Below, one piece after another: positions 8,090 through 17,002 of a DNA stretch of 64,000 nucleotides. Both the position numbers and the translations under genes were made by a program. Numbering within the stretch: the stretch's first letter is position 1; each line of letters starts with the position of its first letter. This DNA comes from Halobacillus mangrovi (GTDB lineage: Bacteria; Bacillota; Bacilli; Bacillales; Halobacillaceae), in assembly GCF_002097535.1 (NCBI RefSeq), contig NZ_CP020772.1, forward strand, positions 1,054,001 through 1,118,000. Direction: 5' to 3'. The notes under the pieces are model-generated. The model had not been told where the DNA came from. It searched no databases and worked only from the letters and a program-made list of their open reading frames with translations.

Positions 8090-9558
8090 ACTTGGGTGTA
8101 ATTATTTCTCTGTTCATTTTTCTAGTCGTCATTTTCATGGTTGGTTTTTGGTCAAGCAGATCATTAAGAAATACAACGGAAGAGTCTTTCTTACAAGAGT
8201 ATTTCTTAGGAGGTCGTCGATTAGGTGGATTTATTCTTGCCATGACGATGATTGCAACTTATGGTAGTGCGAGTAGTTTTATTGGTGGTCCTGGAGTGGC
8301 TTACACGCAAGGACTTGGCTGGGTGCTCCTAGCGATGTCGCAGGTGGTGACTGGTTACTTTGTATTAATGATTCTTGGAAAGAAATTTGCCATTATGGCA
8401 CGCCGGTATAATGCGGTCACGCTGATCGACTTTTTAAAAGGCCGTTATCAAAGCAAGTGGGTAGTGTTGACAGCCGCATTCAGTATTATTGTTTTCCTTT
8501 TCTCAGCCATGGCGGCCCAATGGGTGGGCGGTGCCAGGTTGATAGAGTCTCTGACAGGCTTTAATTATACAACGGCATTGTCCGTCTTTGCTGTATCAGT
8601 CCTTGTGTACGTTATTATCGGTGGATTCAGAGCGGTTGCTTTAACAGATACCGTACAGGGAGTGGTCATGTTTGGCGGAACACTCATCTTGTTAATTGCG
8701 ACCATTTTAGCAGGGGGCGGAATTGGGAGTATCATGGCAGATTTAACTGCTGAGAACCCCAATTTAGTCACTCCTTATGGTGCAGATGGAGGATTAAGCC
8801 CAACCTATGTATCTTCCTTCTGGATTCTCGTTGGTGTCGCAGTCGTCGGTTTGCCCCAAGTGACAGTTCGTGCGATGTCCTATAAAAATTCACGCTCCAT
8901 GCACCAGGCGCTGATTATCGGAACGATTGTTGTTGGCTTTATTATGTTGAATATGCACTTAATTGGTGTATTCGCCCGCCCTATCTTACCTGGGATTGAA
9001 GTGGGAGATAAAGTGATGCCACTAATTGCTCAAGAAGTGTTACCACCATGGCTGGCTGGGATCGTACTGGCAGCACCCATGGCCGCGATCATGTCCACGG
9101 TAGACTCCCTACTGTTACTTGTAAGTTCTGCGGTTGTGAAAGACGTTTATTTGAATTACATCAAACCAGATGCCTCAACTATGACAGTTAAAAGAATGAG
9201 TTTCGGTGTAACAGCAATTCTTGGAATTCTCGTGTTTTTGATGGCCTTGAGCCCACCTGATTTACTCATTTGGCTGAATTTGTTCGCTTTTGGAGGTCTT
9301 GAAGCAACATTTATATGGCCGGTTGTTCTTGGACTTTATTGGCAATCAGGGAATAAGTATGGTGCATTAGCTTCGATGGTTGTCGGTATTGTTTCTTATA
9401 TCATTGTGGATCAGTTTTATCCAAATTTACTTGGCATGCATAATGTGGTCTTTCCGATTATTTTATCCTTAATTGCTTTTGTAACTGTGAGTCTTTTAAC
9501 AAAGGCATGGGTAAATGATCAGTCAATGACTCAGGAGAAGTTAGAAAGGAGCTTTTAA
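8086..9558 (+). CDS. panF: Sodium/pantothenate-type symporter (SSS family)
   Basis: A 490-residue protein with about 13 membrane segments of the sodium:solute symporter family. EYFLGGRRLGGFILAMTMIATYGSASSFIGGPG is the conserved N-terminal region, and APMAAIMSTVDSLLLLVSSAVVKD is the SSS signature region with sodium-binding serines. Together with YhdT upstream this is the PanF arrangement. AAGGTGA precedes the ATG. Import of pantothenate driven by Na+ is the family function; another organic anion cannot be excluded in a halophile. A tiny ORF starts on its stop codon. Confidence 0.88.
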   Translation: MNLGVIISLFIFLVVIFMVGFWSSRSLRNTTEESFLQEYFLGGRRLGGFILAMTMIATYGSASSFIGGPGVAYTQGLGWVLLAMSQVVTGYFVLMILGKKFAIMARRYNAVTLIDFLKGRYQSKWVVLTAAFSIIVFLFSAMAAQWVGGARLIESLTGFNYTTALSVFAVSVLVYVIIGGFRAVALTDTVQGVVMFGGTLILLIATILAGGGIGSIMADLTAENPNLVTPYGADGGLSPTYVSSFWILVGVAVVGLPQVTVRAMSYKNSRSMHQALIIGTIVVGFIMLNMHLIGVFARPILPGIEVGDKVMPLIAQEVLPPWLAGIVLAAPMAAIMSTVDSLLLLVSSAVVKDVYLNYIKPDASTMTVKRMSFGVTAILGILVFLMALSPPDLLIWLNLFAFGGLEATFIWPVVLGLYWQSGNKYGALASMVVGIVSYIIVDQFYPNLLGMHNVVFPIILSLIAFVTVSLLTKAWVNDQSMTQEKLERSF

Positions 9559-9650
9559 TGATGTTTTATACAAGCATACAGGCAGCGGAAGTTGATCGAG
9601 AGAGTTATTTCATCAACACCGACCCGATCTTGCTGGTTTCTATGCTATAG
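9558..9650 (+). CDS. Tiny ORF coupled to panF (about 30 aa)
   Basis: The ATG shares its A with the panF TAA stop, and GAAAGGAG ends 6 bases upstream, so it has an excellent ribosome site. A second ATG follows immediately at 9561. The 30-residue product (MMFYTSIQAAEVDRESYFIN, then TDPILLVSML) matches nothing I recognise. It may be a decayed N-terminal remnant of a third gene of this operon or a genuine micropeptide. In the same frame after the stop, only six more codons run before another stop. Confidence 0.35.
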   Translation: MMFYTSIQAAEVDRESYFINTDPILLVSML

Positions 9651-9698
9651 CTGGGAGCCGGTTTAAATTAAATATCAACACTTACCATGTTAGGGTTA

Positions 9699-9733
9699 GG
9701 CAGTTCTGCAGGAGCGGAGCTGTCTATTTTTTA
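9699..9733 (+). terminator. Rho-independent terminator of the panF operon
   Basis: GGCAGTTC (9699-9706) pairs with GAGCTGTC (9717-9724), including G-T wobbles, followed by TATTTTTTAT. The remaining 190 bases to the next gene hold no clear promoter. Confidence 0.7.
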
Positions 9734-9925
9734 TTTACATAGATAATTATGGTTATATACAGTTTATTTTTTTCAATCTTCCATGTTCAGTCGACAATCT
9801 TTTCTTTATTTCCCTACTTCTTTTTATGGAATTCTTTTATACTACTACTAATAGTTAATCGAACGCTATTCATTATTGGAGGATGCATAATCCTACATTC
9901 ACCACCTTAGTTAGGAGGAACGTCA

Positions 9926-10654
9926 TTGAACTTAAAAGATCGTGCTCATAAATATGAATACAAGCTAAACGACACGGATGACCAAATTATTGATTACATT
10001 ATGGATCATAAGAATGAAGTGATTCAGATGTCGATACAAATGCTGGCGGAAACATTGTACACTGTTCCGAATACGATCATTCGGCTGTCAAAGAAGCTTG
10101 GATACGATGGGTTTTCTCAGCTTAAAAACCATTTAAAAGAAGAAGTGAAGGAAGAAGGCTCTTCAGAGGGTTCAACAGTAGAATCCAACATTAAACGAAC
10201 GATGGAATTAGTCGATTATGATCGTTTGAACAAAGTCGCGGATCACTTACATAAAGCGCGGCGAATTTATATATTTGGGGTCGGAGATACGTTGCCTTTT
10301 TGTGAAATCTTATCAACCCATCTTAAGATTGGGGGAAAGACGGCCGAGCATTTTTTGCACCGGCATGATGCGGTGTATGCGGTCAACCATGCGAAAAACC
10401 AGGATGTGTTAGTCGTTCTCAGCATGTCCGGAGAAACCAAGCAGATTTTGGAGATTGCAGAGTTAGCGAAAGAAAAAGAAGTGTTGGTTATCTCTTTAAC
10501 CCACTTTGACCGTAATTCATTACAGAAAATAGCTGACCTGAATTTATTTTTTCACTCACCGAAGAAGAAGCTTGAGAATTACAACGTCTCTGATAAAACT
10601 CCAATGATGTTCATGCTGCAGATCCTTTCCAACATTTTCTGGGAAGCGAAATAG
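9926..10654 (+). CDS. RpiR/MurR-family transcriptional regulator
   Basis: A 242-residue protein with an N-terminal HTH_6 domain (about residues 15-80; ETLYTVPNTIIRLSKKLGYD) and a C-terminal SIS sugar-phosphate-sensing domain (about 100-240; YIFGVGDTLPFCEILSTHLK and VVLSMSGETKQILEIAELAK). The TTG start is supported by AGGAGG seven bases upstream. It is immediately followed by a PTS transporter and alpha-mannosidase, so it most likely controls them in response to a phosphorylated sugar. An inverted repeat at 10656-10671 between it and the PTS gene is a candidate target. Confidence 0.92.
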   Translation: MNLKDRAHKYEYKLNDTDDQIIDYIMDHKNEVIQMSIQMLAETLYTVPNTIIRLSKKLGYDGFSQLKNHLKEEVKEEGSSEGSTVESNIKRTMELVDYDRLNKVADHLHKARRIYIFGVGDTLPFCEILSTHLKIGGKTAEHFLHRHDAVYAVNHAKNQDVLVVLSMSGETKQILEIAELAKEKEVLVISLTHFDRNSLQKIADLNLFFHSPKKKLENYNVSDKTPMMFMLQILSNIFWEAK

Positions 10655-10655
10655 G

Positions 10656-10671
10656 TGTGTATAAATACACA
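10656..10671 (+). promoter_or_regulatory. Candidate operator upstream of the PTS-mannosidase genes
   Basis: TGTGTATAAATACACA is an inverted repeat with 7-bp perfect arms around a central AA, two bases after the regulator's stop. RpiR-type regulators bind such palindromes. No second copy was noticed elsewhere in the window. Confidence 0.5.
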
Positions 10672-10716
10672 TGTTAAGCTGCTTTATCTTGGTGGATGTG
10701 TAATTTTTTAAAGAAA

Positions 10717-10730
10717 AGCAAGCGCTTACT
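10717..10730 (+). promoter_or_regulatory. cre-like CcpA site before the PTS gene
   Basis: AGCAAGCGCTTACT fits the core of the catabolite-responsive element (pseudo-palindrome centred on CG, related to TGNAANCGNTNNCA, with two end mismatches). It lies 57 bases upstream of the PTS start, where CcpA repression would be expected. Confidence 0.55.
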
Positions 10731-10787
10731 TTTCCTATGCTAGGATGATATCAAGTTAGTCATCCAGCTGAAAGAAGGGAGAAAATC

Positions 10788-12749
10788 ATGGAATTACAAA
10801 ATTTGACCTCCACAGCTTTGATCCATACGAATGTGTCCTTCACGTCTAAAGATGAGGCCATTCAGTATTTAGTTGAACAGTTAGATCGGGAAGGAAAGCT
10901 TCATTCTAAAGAAGAATTCTATCAATCTGTCGTAGAACGTGAAACGTTATCGGCTACCGGCTTTGAGGGAGGGCTCGCGATTCCTCACGGGAAGTCGCCA
11001 GCTGTGAAAGAAGCGTCTTTCGCTGTCGCTACTCTTCAATCTCCTTTAGACGATTGGGAAAGCATTGACGAAAACAATAGAGTTGAGCTTGTTATTCTGC
11101 TTGCAATTCCTGAAGCGGAGGCAGGTTCTACACATTTGTCGCTCTTATCTGAGCTGATGACGCGTATGGCCGACCCAGCTTATAAGGAACGATTGTTACA
11201 AGCAAAGACGAGCAAGGCTTTGTATGCGGCTCTTGATCAAGAAGAGGAAGAAAAAGAACGTGCGGTTTCCCATACAGGTAAAACAATTCTTGCTGTTACG
11301 GCCTGTCCAGCAGGAATCGCCCATACCTATATGGCCGCAGAAGCACTTGTACGAGCTGGGAACGATTTCGGAGTCGATGTGCTTGTTGAAAAACAGGGGG
11401 CCAATGGAGTAGAAGACCGTATTTCCAAATCACAGGTGGCTAAAGCAGATGCGGTTATTTTCGCCGCAGACGTTGCGGTGAAGGACAAGAAGAGGTTCTC
11501 TTCCCTGCCGAAAGTGACGACGACTGTAGCGGCTCCACTGAAAAATGCTGAAGGGTTGTTAAAGGAAGCATTGGACAAGGCAGAGAAAGCTCCCGCTCGT
11601 CAAGAGGCTCCCGAAGTAGAAGTGGAAGAAGAACCGGAAGACAAACCGTTTAAAACAGAAATCAAAGACTCGGTCATGACAGGGATTTCTTATATCATTC
11701 CGATTATTGTCGCTGGCGGGATGACCCTTGCTTTTGCCGTTCTTGTCTCCCAGGCATTTGGACTGCAGGAAGTCTATGAAACTGAAGGGTCCTGGCTATG
11801 GCTCTTACGCCAGTTAGGTGGAAATCTGCTTGGGACACTGATGGTTCCAGTATTAGCGGCTTACATGGCCTACTCTATTGGAGATAAACCAGCACTAGGT
11901 CCTGGTTTTGCGGCTGGTATTTGTGCGAATTTAATTGGAAGCGGATTCTTAGGCGGTATGCTAGGTGGTTTACTAGCCGGTTATATCATTAAGTTTTTAA
12001 AGAAAAAACTCCAGACTACAGGAACATTTTCAGGCTTTGTAAGCTTTTGGCTTTATCCAGTACTCGGAACACTGTCTGTCGGCTGTATCATGCTGTTTGT
12101 CATTGGAGAACCGTTAGCAGCGCTGAACCAGGGGTTAATCAGCTGGCTGGAAGGCATGTCAGGTAAAAATGCAATTCTGCTTGGTGTCATTCTTGGAGCC
12201 ATGGTTTCCTTTGACTTAGGCGGACCTGTCAACAAAGCTGCTTACACATTCTGTATCGGGGCGATGGCAAGTGGAAACATCATGCCTTATGCAGCATTCG
12301 CTTCTGTCAAAATGGTTTCTGCTTTTGGTGTAACAGGCGCGACGATTTTTGGAAAGAAATACTTTACAAAACCAGAACAGGAAATCGGAAAACAGACATG
12401 GCTGTTAGGACTGGCTGGAATTACAGAAGGAGCCATTCCGTTTATGATCAAAGATCCATTACGCGTGATTCCATCATTAATTGCAGGGTCTGCAGTTACG
12501 GGAGGAATTGTGGCCTACTTTGATATAGGACTCGGTGTACCAGGAGCAGGCATTTTCTCTCTTGCTCTAGTAGAAGGACCTTCGCTGTTCGTAGCAGCTA
12601 GTATTTGGTTAGGGGCAGCTCTTATCGGGGCATTCATTTCAATGGTCCTGTTAATCATCACTCGAAAAAACAAGTTAAAAAAGCAGCCTCGTAAACGTAA
12701 GGAAAAAAATGATGAAAAGCAAGTTGAAATGAAAGAGGCTGTTAGTTAA
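10788..12749 (+). CDS. PTS fructose-family EIIABC (mannosylglycerate-type)
   Basis: A 653-residue fused PTS permease: EIIA (about residues 1-150) with phosphohistidine His67 in GLAIPHGK; EIIB (about 165-265) with phosphocysteine Cys173 in TACPAGIAHTYMAAE; and EIIC (about 290-635) with around ten membrane segments, including GGPVNKAAYTF. The A-B-C order matches MngA/HrsA and FruA-like proteins. It imports and phosphorylates its sugar using HPr. The adjacent GH38 mannosidase points to an alpha-mannosyl substrate such as 2-O-mannosylglycerate, as in MngA-MngB; a mannobiose-like sugar is the alternative. The C terminus is very basic. A good ribosome site (GAAGGGAG) precedes the ATG. Confidence 0.93.
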   Translation: MELQNLTSTALIHTNVSFTSKDEAIQYLVEQLDREGKLHSKEEFYQSVVERETLSATGFEGGLAIPHGKSPAVKEASFAVATLQSPLDDWESIDENNRVELVILLAIPEAEAGSTHLSLLSELMTRMADPAYKERLLQAKTSKALYAALDQEEEEKERAVSHTGKTILAVTACPAGIAHTYMAAEALVRAGNDFGVDVLVEKQGANGVEDRISKSQVAKADAVIFAADVAVKDKKRFSSLPKVTTTVAAPLKNAEGLLKEALDKAEKAPARQEAPEVEVEEEPEDKPFKTEIKDSVMTGISYIIPIIVAGGMTLAFAVLVSQAFGLQEVYETEGSWLWLLRQLGGNLLGTLMVPVLAAYMAYSIGDKPALGPGFAAGICANLIGSGFLGGMLGGLLAGYIIKFLKKKLQTTGTFSGFVSFWLYPVLGTLSVGCIMLFVIGEPLAALNQGLISWLEGMSGKNAILLGVILGAMVSFDLGGPVNKAAYTFCIGAMASGNIMPYAAFASVKMVSAFGVTGATIFGKKYFTKPEQEIGKQTWLLGLAGITEGAIPFMIKDPLRVIPSLIAGSAVTGGIVAYFDIGLGVPGAGIFSLALVEGPSLFVAASIWLGAALIGAFISMVLLIITRKNKLKKQPRKRKEKNDEKQVEMKEAVS

Positions 12750-12774
12750 TCAACATGATAGGATGGGATTCTGT

Positions 12775-15447
12775 ATGAGTGAAATGACTATACAAGATAG
12801 GCAAATGAATCATCAAACAGAGAAAAAAGTAAGGACAAAGCAGGTACATGTCGTTCCCCACATGCATTGGGATCGTGAATGGTACTTTTCAACCGAAGAG
12901 TCGCGTATCCTACTCGTGAATAATATGGAAGAGATAATGGATCGGTTAGAAAATGATCCTGACTACCCTTATTATGTATTAGACGGACAAACCTCCATTC
13001 TTGAAGATTACTTTGATGTGAAACCAGAAAATGAGGAGCGTGTAAGAAAGCTTGTCCAGGAAGGCAAGTTGATCATCGGACCCTGGTACACGCAAACGGA
13101 TGAAATGGTCGTTGGCGGGGAATCCATTGTGCGCAACTTATTATATGGAATCAAAGATAGCAATAAGTTCGGTGATCCGATGATGATTGGCTATCTTCCG
13201 GATTCTTTCGGACAAAGCTCACAAATGCCGCAGATTTTAAACGGCTTCGATATAAAGTATTCAATTTTCTGGAGAGGAACATCTGAGCGTCATGGCACGG
13301 ATAAGACAGAGTTTTATTGGGAATCTGATGACGGCTCAAAAGTACTCGTACAACTGCTGCCGCTTGGGTATGCGATCGGGAAGTATCTACCGGAAGAAGA
13401 AGAAGCTTTGAAGCAAAGAATGGAAAAGTATTTTCCTGTCTTGGACAAAGGAGCAACGTCCGACCATCTTTTGCTCCCGAATGGGCATGACCAAATGCCA
13501 ATCCAAAAAGATATTTTTCCGATTATGGAAAAATTAAAAAAGCTCTATCCAGAAAGGGAATTTTTCCTCAGTAAATATGAACATATCTTTGCGGAACTTG
13601 AGAAGCAAAGTGACCTACCGACAATAAGTGGTGAATTTCTTGATGGAAAATACATGCGTGTCCACAGGAGTATCTACTCGACACGGATGGATATCAAAGC
13701 AGCGAACACACGAGTGGAAAACAAGTTGACGAACATCCTTGAGCCTCTGGCGTCAATGGCTTATGATCTTGGGTTCGAATACCATCATGGATTAATCGAA
13801 TTGATTTGGAAAGAAATCATGAAAAATCACGCCCATGACAGTATCGGCTGCTGCTGTTCGGACAAAGTCCATCAGGAAATCGCCAACCGGTTGTTTCTTG
13901 CAGAAGAAAAAACAGATCGCCTGATCGAGTTTTATAAACGGAAAATTGTCGATGCGATCGAGACGGATCAAAGTGGTGATCGGTTGACATTGTTTAACTT
14001 TCTCCCTTATGAGCGAGAAGAAGTGGTGACGACTGAAGTAATTTCAAAGTACAAGAACTTTGTACTTGTAGACGAAAATGGCTATCAAGCGGACTTTCAG
14101 ATTTTAGAAGCAGAAGAAATCGACCCAGGTCTCATTGATCGTCAAATTGTCCACTATGGAAACTATGATCCTTTTATCAAATATCAGATCCAATGGAAAG
14201 AAACAGTTCCATCTATGGGCTATCGCACCTTTTTCGTTGAAGAAACTTCTGGCGATATAACGGTAGAAAATGAAGAAGTGCATGCCGTGGAGACCGATTA
14301 TTATCGCGTCCATGTAAACAATAATGGGACGCTAAGCATTAAGGATAAGCGGTTAGACAAACGGTTTGAGAATGTCCTGCTTCTGGAGGACACTGGAGAT
14401 GATGGGGATGAGTATGATTACTCCCCACTAGAAAATGATAAGGCGATCTTCAGTACGGATGTCGAAGCGGATATCAAGGTCAGTCAAAACGAGTTTGAAG
14501 GACTGATTGATGTTCGGTATGAGCTTCCAGTACCGGAGAATCTAGAAGATAGAAAACAAAAGCTGTTTACAAGTAAAGTAGATATCCACTTACAAATCCG
14601 AATTCCTAATCATAAACCTCTGTTAGAAGTAAATGGTGAACTTGAGAATTTAGCCAAAGACCATCGCCTTCGCGCATTTATTCCAACAGGGATTGCTTCC
14701 TCTTTTTCCGTGTCGGATAATCAATTCGGCTCGATTAAACGGGATGTTTATGATTCTGCGATGGGTGTATGGGAGGATGAGAACTGGAGCGAGCGTCCGG
14801 ATGCCATCTATCCAATGTTAAGCTTCGTAGGGTTATCTGATCAAAACCACGGACTGAGTCTGTTGACAAACAGTACAAGAGAGTACGAAATCGTCGGAGA
14901 AGATTATGATACGATTGCACTTACGCTGTTCCGCAGTGTGGGTCATTTAGGGAAAGCAGATTTAGTCCGTCGTCCAGGCCGTCCTTCTGGGATCAAACTG
15001 CCAACACCGGATTCACAAATGCTAGGAAAACTGTCCCTAGACTTCGCCCTGTACACTCATAAGGGAAGTACGCTGGAATCTGGAGTCGCGCGGGTGGCAA
15101 AAGAGTATCTTACTCCGATTCACACGTATAACAAAATTCCTCATAATGCGATGAAGCTGAATGAATCGAAAGTGAAAACGCCAACGTCTTACCAGTTGCT
15201 AGAAGAAGAGAACTCTAATGTGGTATTGAGTACGTTGAAGAAAGCTGAGAACGAGGATGCGCTTGTGATCCGAGCTTATAATCCAACAGAGGAGAATCTA
15301 ACTGGAGCTTTTCGTATTCGCGCAGAATACAATGGAGCTTATGAAGTCAACTTGAATGAAGAGAAGCAATCTTCAATAGAGTTTAGTGAGGGTAAGGTTC
15401 AAACTGCGGTAAATTCTAATCAAGTGAAAACAATATTAGTGAAATAA
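12775..15447 (+). CDS. GH38 alpha-mannosidase (MngB-like)
   Basis: About 890 residues, normal for bacterial GH38. Metal-binding HMHWDREW is at residues 29-36, the catalytic nucleophile Asp143 is in YLPDSFGQ, and a further zinc-region motif HAHDSIGCC is near residue 360; beta-sandwich domains follow. No signal peptide, so it acts in the cytoplasm on the product of the PTS just upstream (25-base gap), releasing mannose 6-phosphate or mannose. ATGs at 12763 and 12775 are both possible; AGGATGGG 7 bases before the second favours it. Together with the EIIABC it forms a two-gene uptake and cleavage unit, resembling mannosylglycerate use. Mannoprotein glycans are less likely substrates. Confidence 0.93.
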   Translation: MSEMTIQDRQMNHQTEKKVRTKQVHVVPHMHWDREWYFSTEESRILLVNNMEEIMDRLENDPDYPYYVLDGQTSILEDYFDVKPENEERVRKLVQEGKLIIGPWYTQTDEMVVGGESIVRNLLYGIKDSNKFGDPMMIGYLPDSFGQSSQMPQILNGFDIKYSIFWRGTSERHGTDKTEFYWESDDGSKVLVQLLPLGYAIGKYLPEEEEALKQRMEKYFPVLDKGATSDHLLLPNGHDQMPIQKDIFPIMEKLKKLYPEREFFLSKYEHIFAELEKQSDLPTISGEFLDGKYMRVHRSIYSTRMDIKAANTRVENKLTNILEPLASMAYDLGFEYHHGLIELIWKEIMKNHAHDSIGCCCSDKVHQEIANRLFLAEEKTDRLIEFYKRKIVDAIETDQSGDRLTLFNFLPYEREEVVTTEVISKYKNFVLVDENGYQADFQILEAEEIDPGLIDRQIVHYGNYDPFIKYQIQWKETVPSMGYRTFFVEETSGDITVENEEVHAVETDYYRVHVNNNGTLSIKDKRLDKRFENVLLLEDTGDDGDEYDYSPLENDKAIFSTDVEADIKVSQNEFEGLIDVRYELPVPENLEDRKQKLFTSKVDIHLQIRIPNHKPLLEVNGELENLAKDHRLRAFIPTGIASSFSVSDNQFGSIKRDVYDSAMGVWEDENWSERPDAIYPMLSFVGLSDQNHGLSLLTNSTREYEIVGEDYDTIALTLFRSVGHLGKADLVRRPGRPSGIKLPTPDSQMLGKLSLDFALYTHKGSTLESGVARVAKEYLTPIHTYNKIPHNAMKLNESKVKTPTSYQLLEEENSNVVLSTLKKAENEDALVIRAYNPTEENLTGAFRIRAEYNGAYEVNLNEEKQSSIEFSEGKVQTAVNSNQVKTILVK

Positions 15448-15454
15448 ATAAGTG

Positions 15455-15501
15455 CCTGATTCCCGTCGTGTTATTTCGGTGGGGATTAGGTGCCTTTTTT
15501 T
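15455..15501 (+). terminator. Rho-independent terminator of the PTS-mannosidase operon
   Basis: CCTGATTCCC (15455-15464) pairs with GGGGATTAGG (15481-15490) with wobble pairs, then TGCC and seven Ts. Its left flank (ATAAGTGCCTG) matches the hairpin at 22676-22727, so the two may belong to one repeat family. Confidence 0.8.
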
Positions 15502-15550
15502 GTGAAGTTTAGCGCGTACCAATTGGAAAAAAGTTATTATTGGCTTTATT

Positions 15551-15692
15551 TGAAAGCAGGATTATTACGCTCCTGTGTAGTAGGTAATACTTACAAGGAT
15601 CTATATTTTTGGATTCTTGTTACCTATCAGGTTTTCCTCACGATTCTAGTTATCTAGCGAACCTGACAGGGAAAGATATAAGTAAGGAAATG
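15551..15692 (+). repeat. Conserved structured intergenic element, copy A
   Basis: This stretch shares ordered blocks with 31055-31185. They are TGAAAGCAGG, CCTGTGTAGTAGGTA, TACTTA, AAGG, TC then ATATTT, GATTCTAGTTA, and AGGGAAA followed by AAGTAA. In 41 aligned bases from 15571, 34 are identical. Stems are also preserved: CAGGA/TCCTG here versus CAGG/CCTG in copy B, and CAGGTT/AACCTG versus GTTC/GAAC around the constant GATTCTAGTTA. It ends 27 bases before the start of the 70-aa gene, so it is probably a 5' leader RNA or a compound operator. Confidence 0.6.
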
Positions 15693-15718
15693 TCTACCTT
15701 AAACAAGGAGGAATACAC

Positions 15719-15931
15719 ATGGCGGAAGTATCTTCAATGAAGCAAGCAGTCGAGGTGTTACGGCAGAAAGGTCTTTCCAATAGGGACATCCTTAGCAACG
15801 TAGATAACAGCCATTTCCCATTTGATGATGAAGAAGTTGTGATGACTTTTATTGATTTACAAATTGAATGTTCCTCTGATCAAGAATTCGACAAGTTAGT
15901 GGCTTATTTATACGATTTTGATCTAGAATAG
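15719..15931 (+). CDS. Small conserved-looking hypothetical protein (70 aa)
   Basis: I do not recognise this acidic, soluble 70-residue protein. It has a perfect AAGGAGG ribosome site seven bases before the ATG, good codon structure and a long dedicated leader, so it is very likely expressed. The predicted content is mostly helical (SSMKQAVEVLRQKGLSNRDI; EFDKLVAYLYDFDLE), with no membrane segment, Cys pair or HTH. Its leader carries the element shared with the PHP phosphatase gene at 31256, which suggests common control. No function is proposed. Confidence 0.7.
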   Translation: MAEVSSMKQAVEVLRQKGLSNRDILSNVDNSHFPFDDEEVVMTFIDLQIECSSDQEFDKLVAYLYDFDLE

Positions 15932-16044
15932 AATACCCCTTTCATAAATTTTGTCGCAAATGCTGTATTTGTCTTTAGGTATTAGTGTTTTTCAATCAAA
16001 TATAAATAAAAGGTATAATAAAAGAATAGTTCTTACACGAAATA

Positions 16045-16078
16045 CTTGTCATGGGAAAAACCTATGGCAAGTTTTTTT
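16045..16078 (+). terminator. Rho-independent terminator downstream of the 70-aa gene
   Basis: CTTGTCATGGG (16045-16055) pairs with CCTATGGCAAG (16061-16071) with wobble pairs, 5-A loop, then seven Ts. It lies 113 bases after the stop. The stretch 16079-16239 holds nothing I recognise. Confidence 0.85.
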
Positions 16079-16284
16079 GTTTAAGAGAGTTTTTACTGAG
16101 AAATACAAACAATCTTTAATCCTGTGGTAGTTGTAAATGCAATAGCTAGAGCGGGTTTCCAAAGCACAAAAGTTCTATCGTATTGAACCTATGTAAAAGT
16201 CGAAATGTAGGTAATAATCACTTTTTTCTGAAAAATTACTGGAAAAATGATATCGCTTACGTTATTATGATAAGTAACTTAGAC

Positions 16285-16300
16285 AGATTGTATACAATCT
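16285..16300 (+). promoter_or_regulatory. GntR/FCD-type operator
   Basis: AGATTGTATACAATCT is a perfect 16-bp palindrome whose core TTGTATACAA is of the type bound by FadR/FCD-class GntR proteins. It sits 25 bases before the regulator's ATG and just downstream of a possible promoter (TGGAAA at 16240-16245, 17 bases, TATTAT at 16263-16268), which is ideal for autorepression of the whole downstream operon. Confidence 0.75.
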
Positions 16301-16324
16301 ATGAATACAATGGTGGGGTCAATC

Positions 16325-16984
16325 ATGACAAACAGAAAAAATAATGAAGAATTAGCGTATGAACAGGTGAAAAGAGCTATCATGCTAAAAAAACTGGTGG
16401 CAGGTCAACGGATAACTGAGGACTGGGTCAGTAAAGAACTGAAGATGAGCAGGACACCTATACGTGCTGCGTTCAAGCGCTTAGAGAATGAAGGTTTAAT
16501 TCAATTAGTTCCTAATAAGGGTGCAATCGTGTACAACCCTTCCGATAAAGAATTGGAGGATGTATTTAACCTGCGCGTTGTATTGGAGAAATATGCTGCC
16601 CAATTAGCCGTAGCCAACATGAAAGAAGAAGACGTAACTTATATGGAGGATCTTCTAAAAAGAGAAAAAGAAGCTTACAAAGCAAAGGATTTTGAAGCCT
16701 TCATGGAAGTGAATGGGCTTATCCATTCTTATCCGGCAGAAATCTCCGGCAACAGTTATTTATTACAAGAAATAAAAACGCTTAACCAGTGGACAGATGG
16801 CTATTTAATTCTAAAGGATGATTTTTATATTACTCCGCTTGAAGATGTAAAGTCCATACCAGAGCACGCATGTGTGGTTAATGCGTTTAAAGAACGGGAT
16901 GTTGATGCTATGTGCCAGGCCATTGAGGCTCACTTATTATCAACGCTGAAGGATTTGTCAGAACGACCATCGATATTCCATTAA
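16325..16984 (+). CDS. GntR-family (FCD) transcriptional regulator
   Basis: About 219 residues. The N-terminal winged HTH (about 5-70) shows ITEDWVSKELKMSRTPIRAA and LENEGLIQLVPNKGAIV; the C-terminal all-helical FCD effector domain (about 85-210) includes FNLRVVLEKYAAQLA and a histidine (IHSY) at a usual metal-ligand position. ATG 16325 is preferred over ATG 16301, because GGTGGGG lies six bases before it. Only 18 bases separate it from the aminotransferase gene, so it is the first gene of the operon and probably autoregulates through the palindrome at 16285. The effector is likely an acid from this pathway. Confidence 0.93.
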   Translation: MTNRKNNEELAYEQVKRAIMLKKLVAGQRITEDWVSKELKMSRTPIRAAFKRLENEGLIQLVPNKGAIVYNPSDKELEDVFNLRVVLEKYAAQLAVANMKEEDVTYMEDLLKREKEAYKAKDFEAFMEVNGLIHSYPAEISGNSYLLQEIKTLNQWTDGYLILKDDFYITPLEDVKSIPEHACVVNAFKERDVDAMCQAIEAHLLSTLKDLSERPSIFH

Positions 16985-17002
16985 CTATAGGGAGGTACAC
17001 AA

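Noticed and set aside
15991..16078. A small RNA from TATAAT at 16014 to the terminator at 16078
   Set aside because: There is no -35 match and the terminator is adequately explained by the 70-aa gene upstream.
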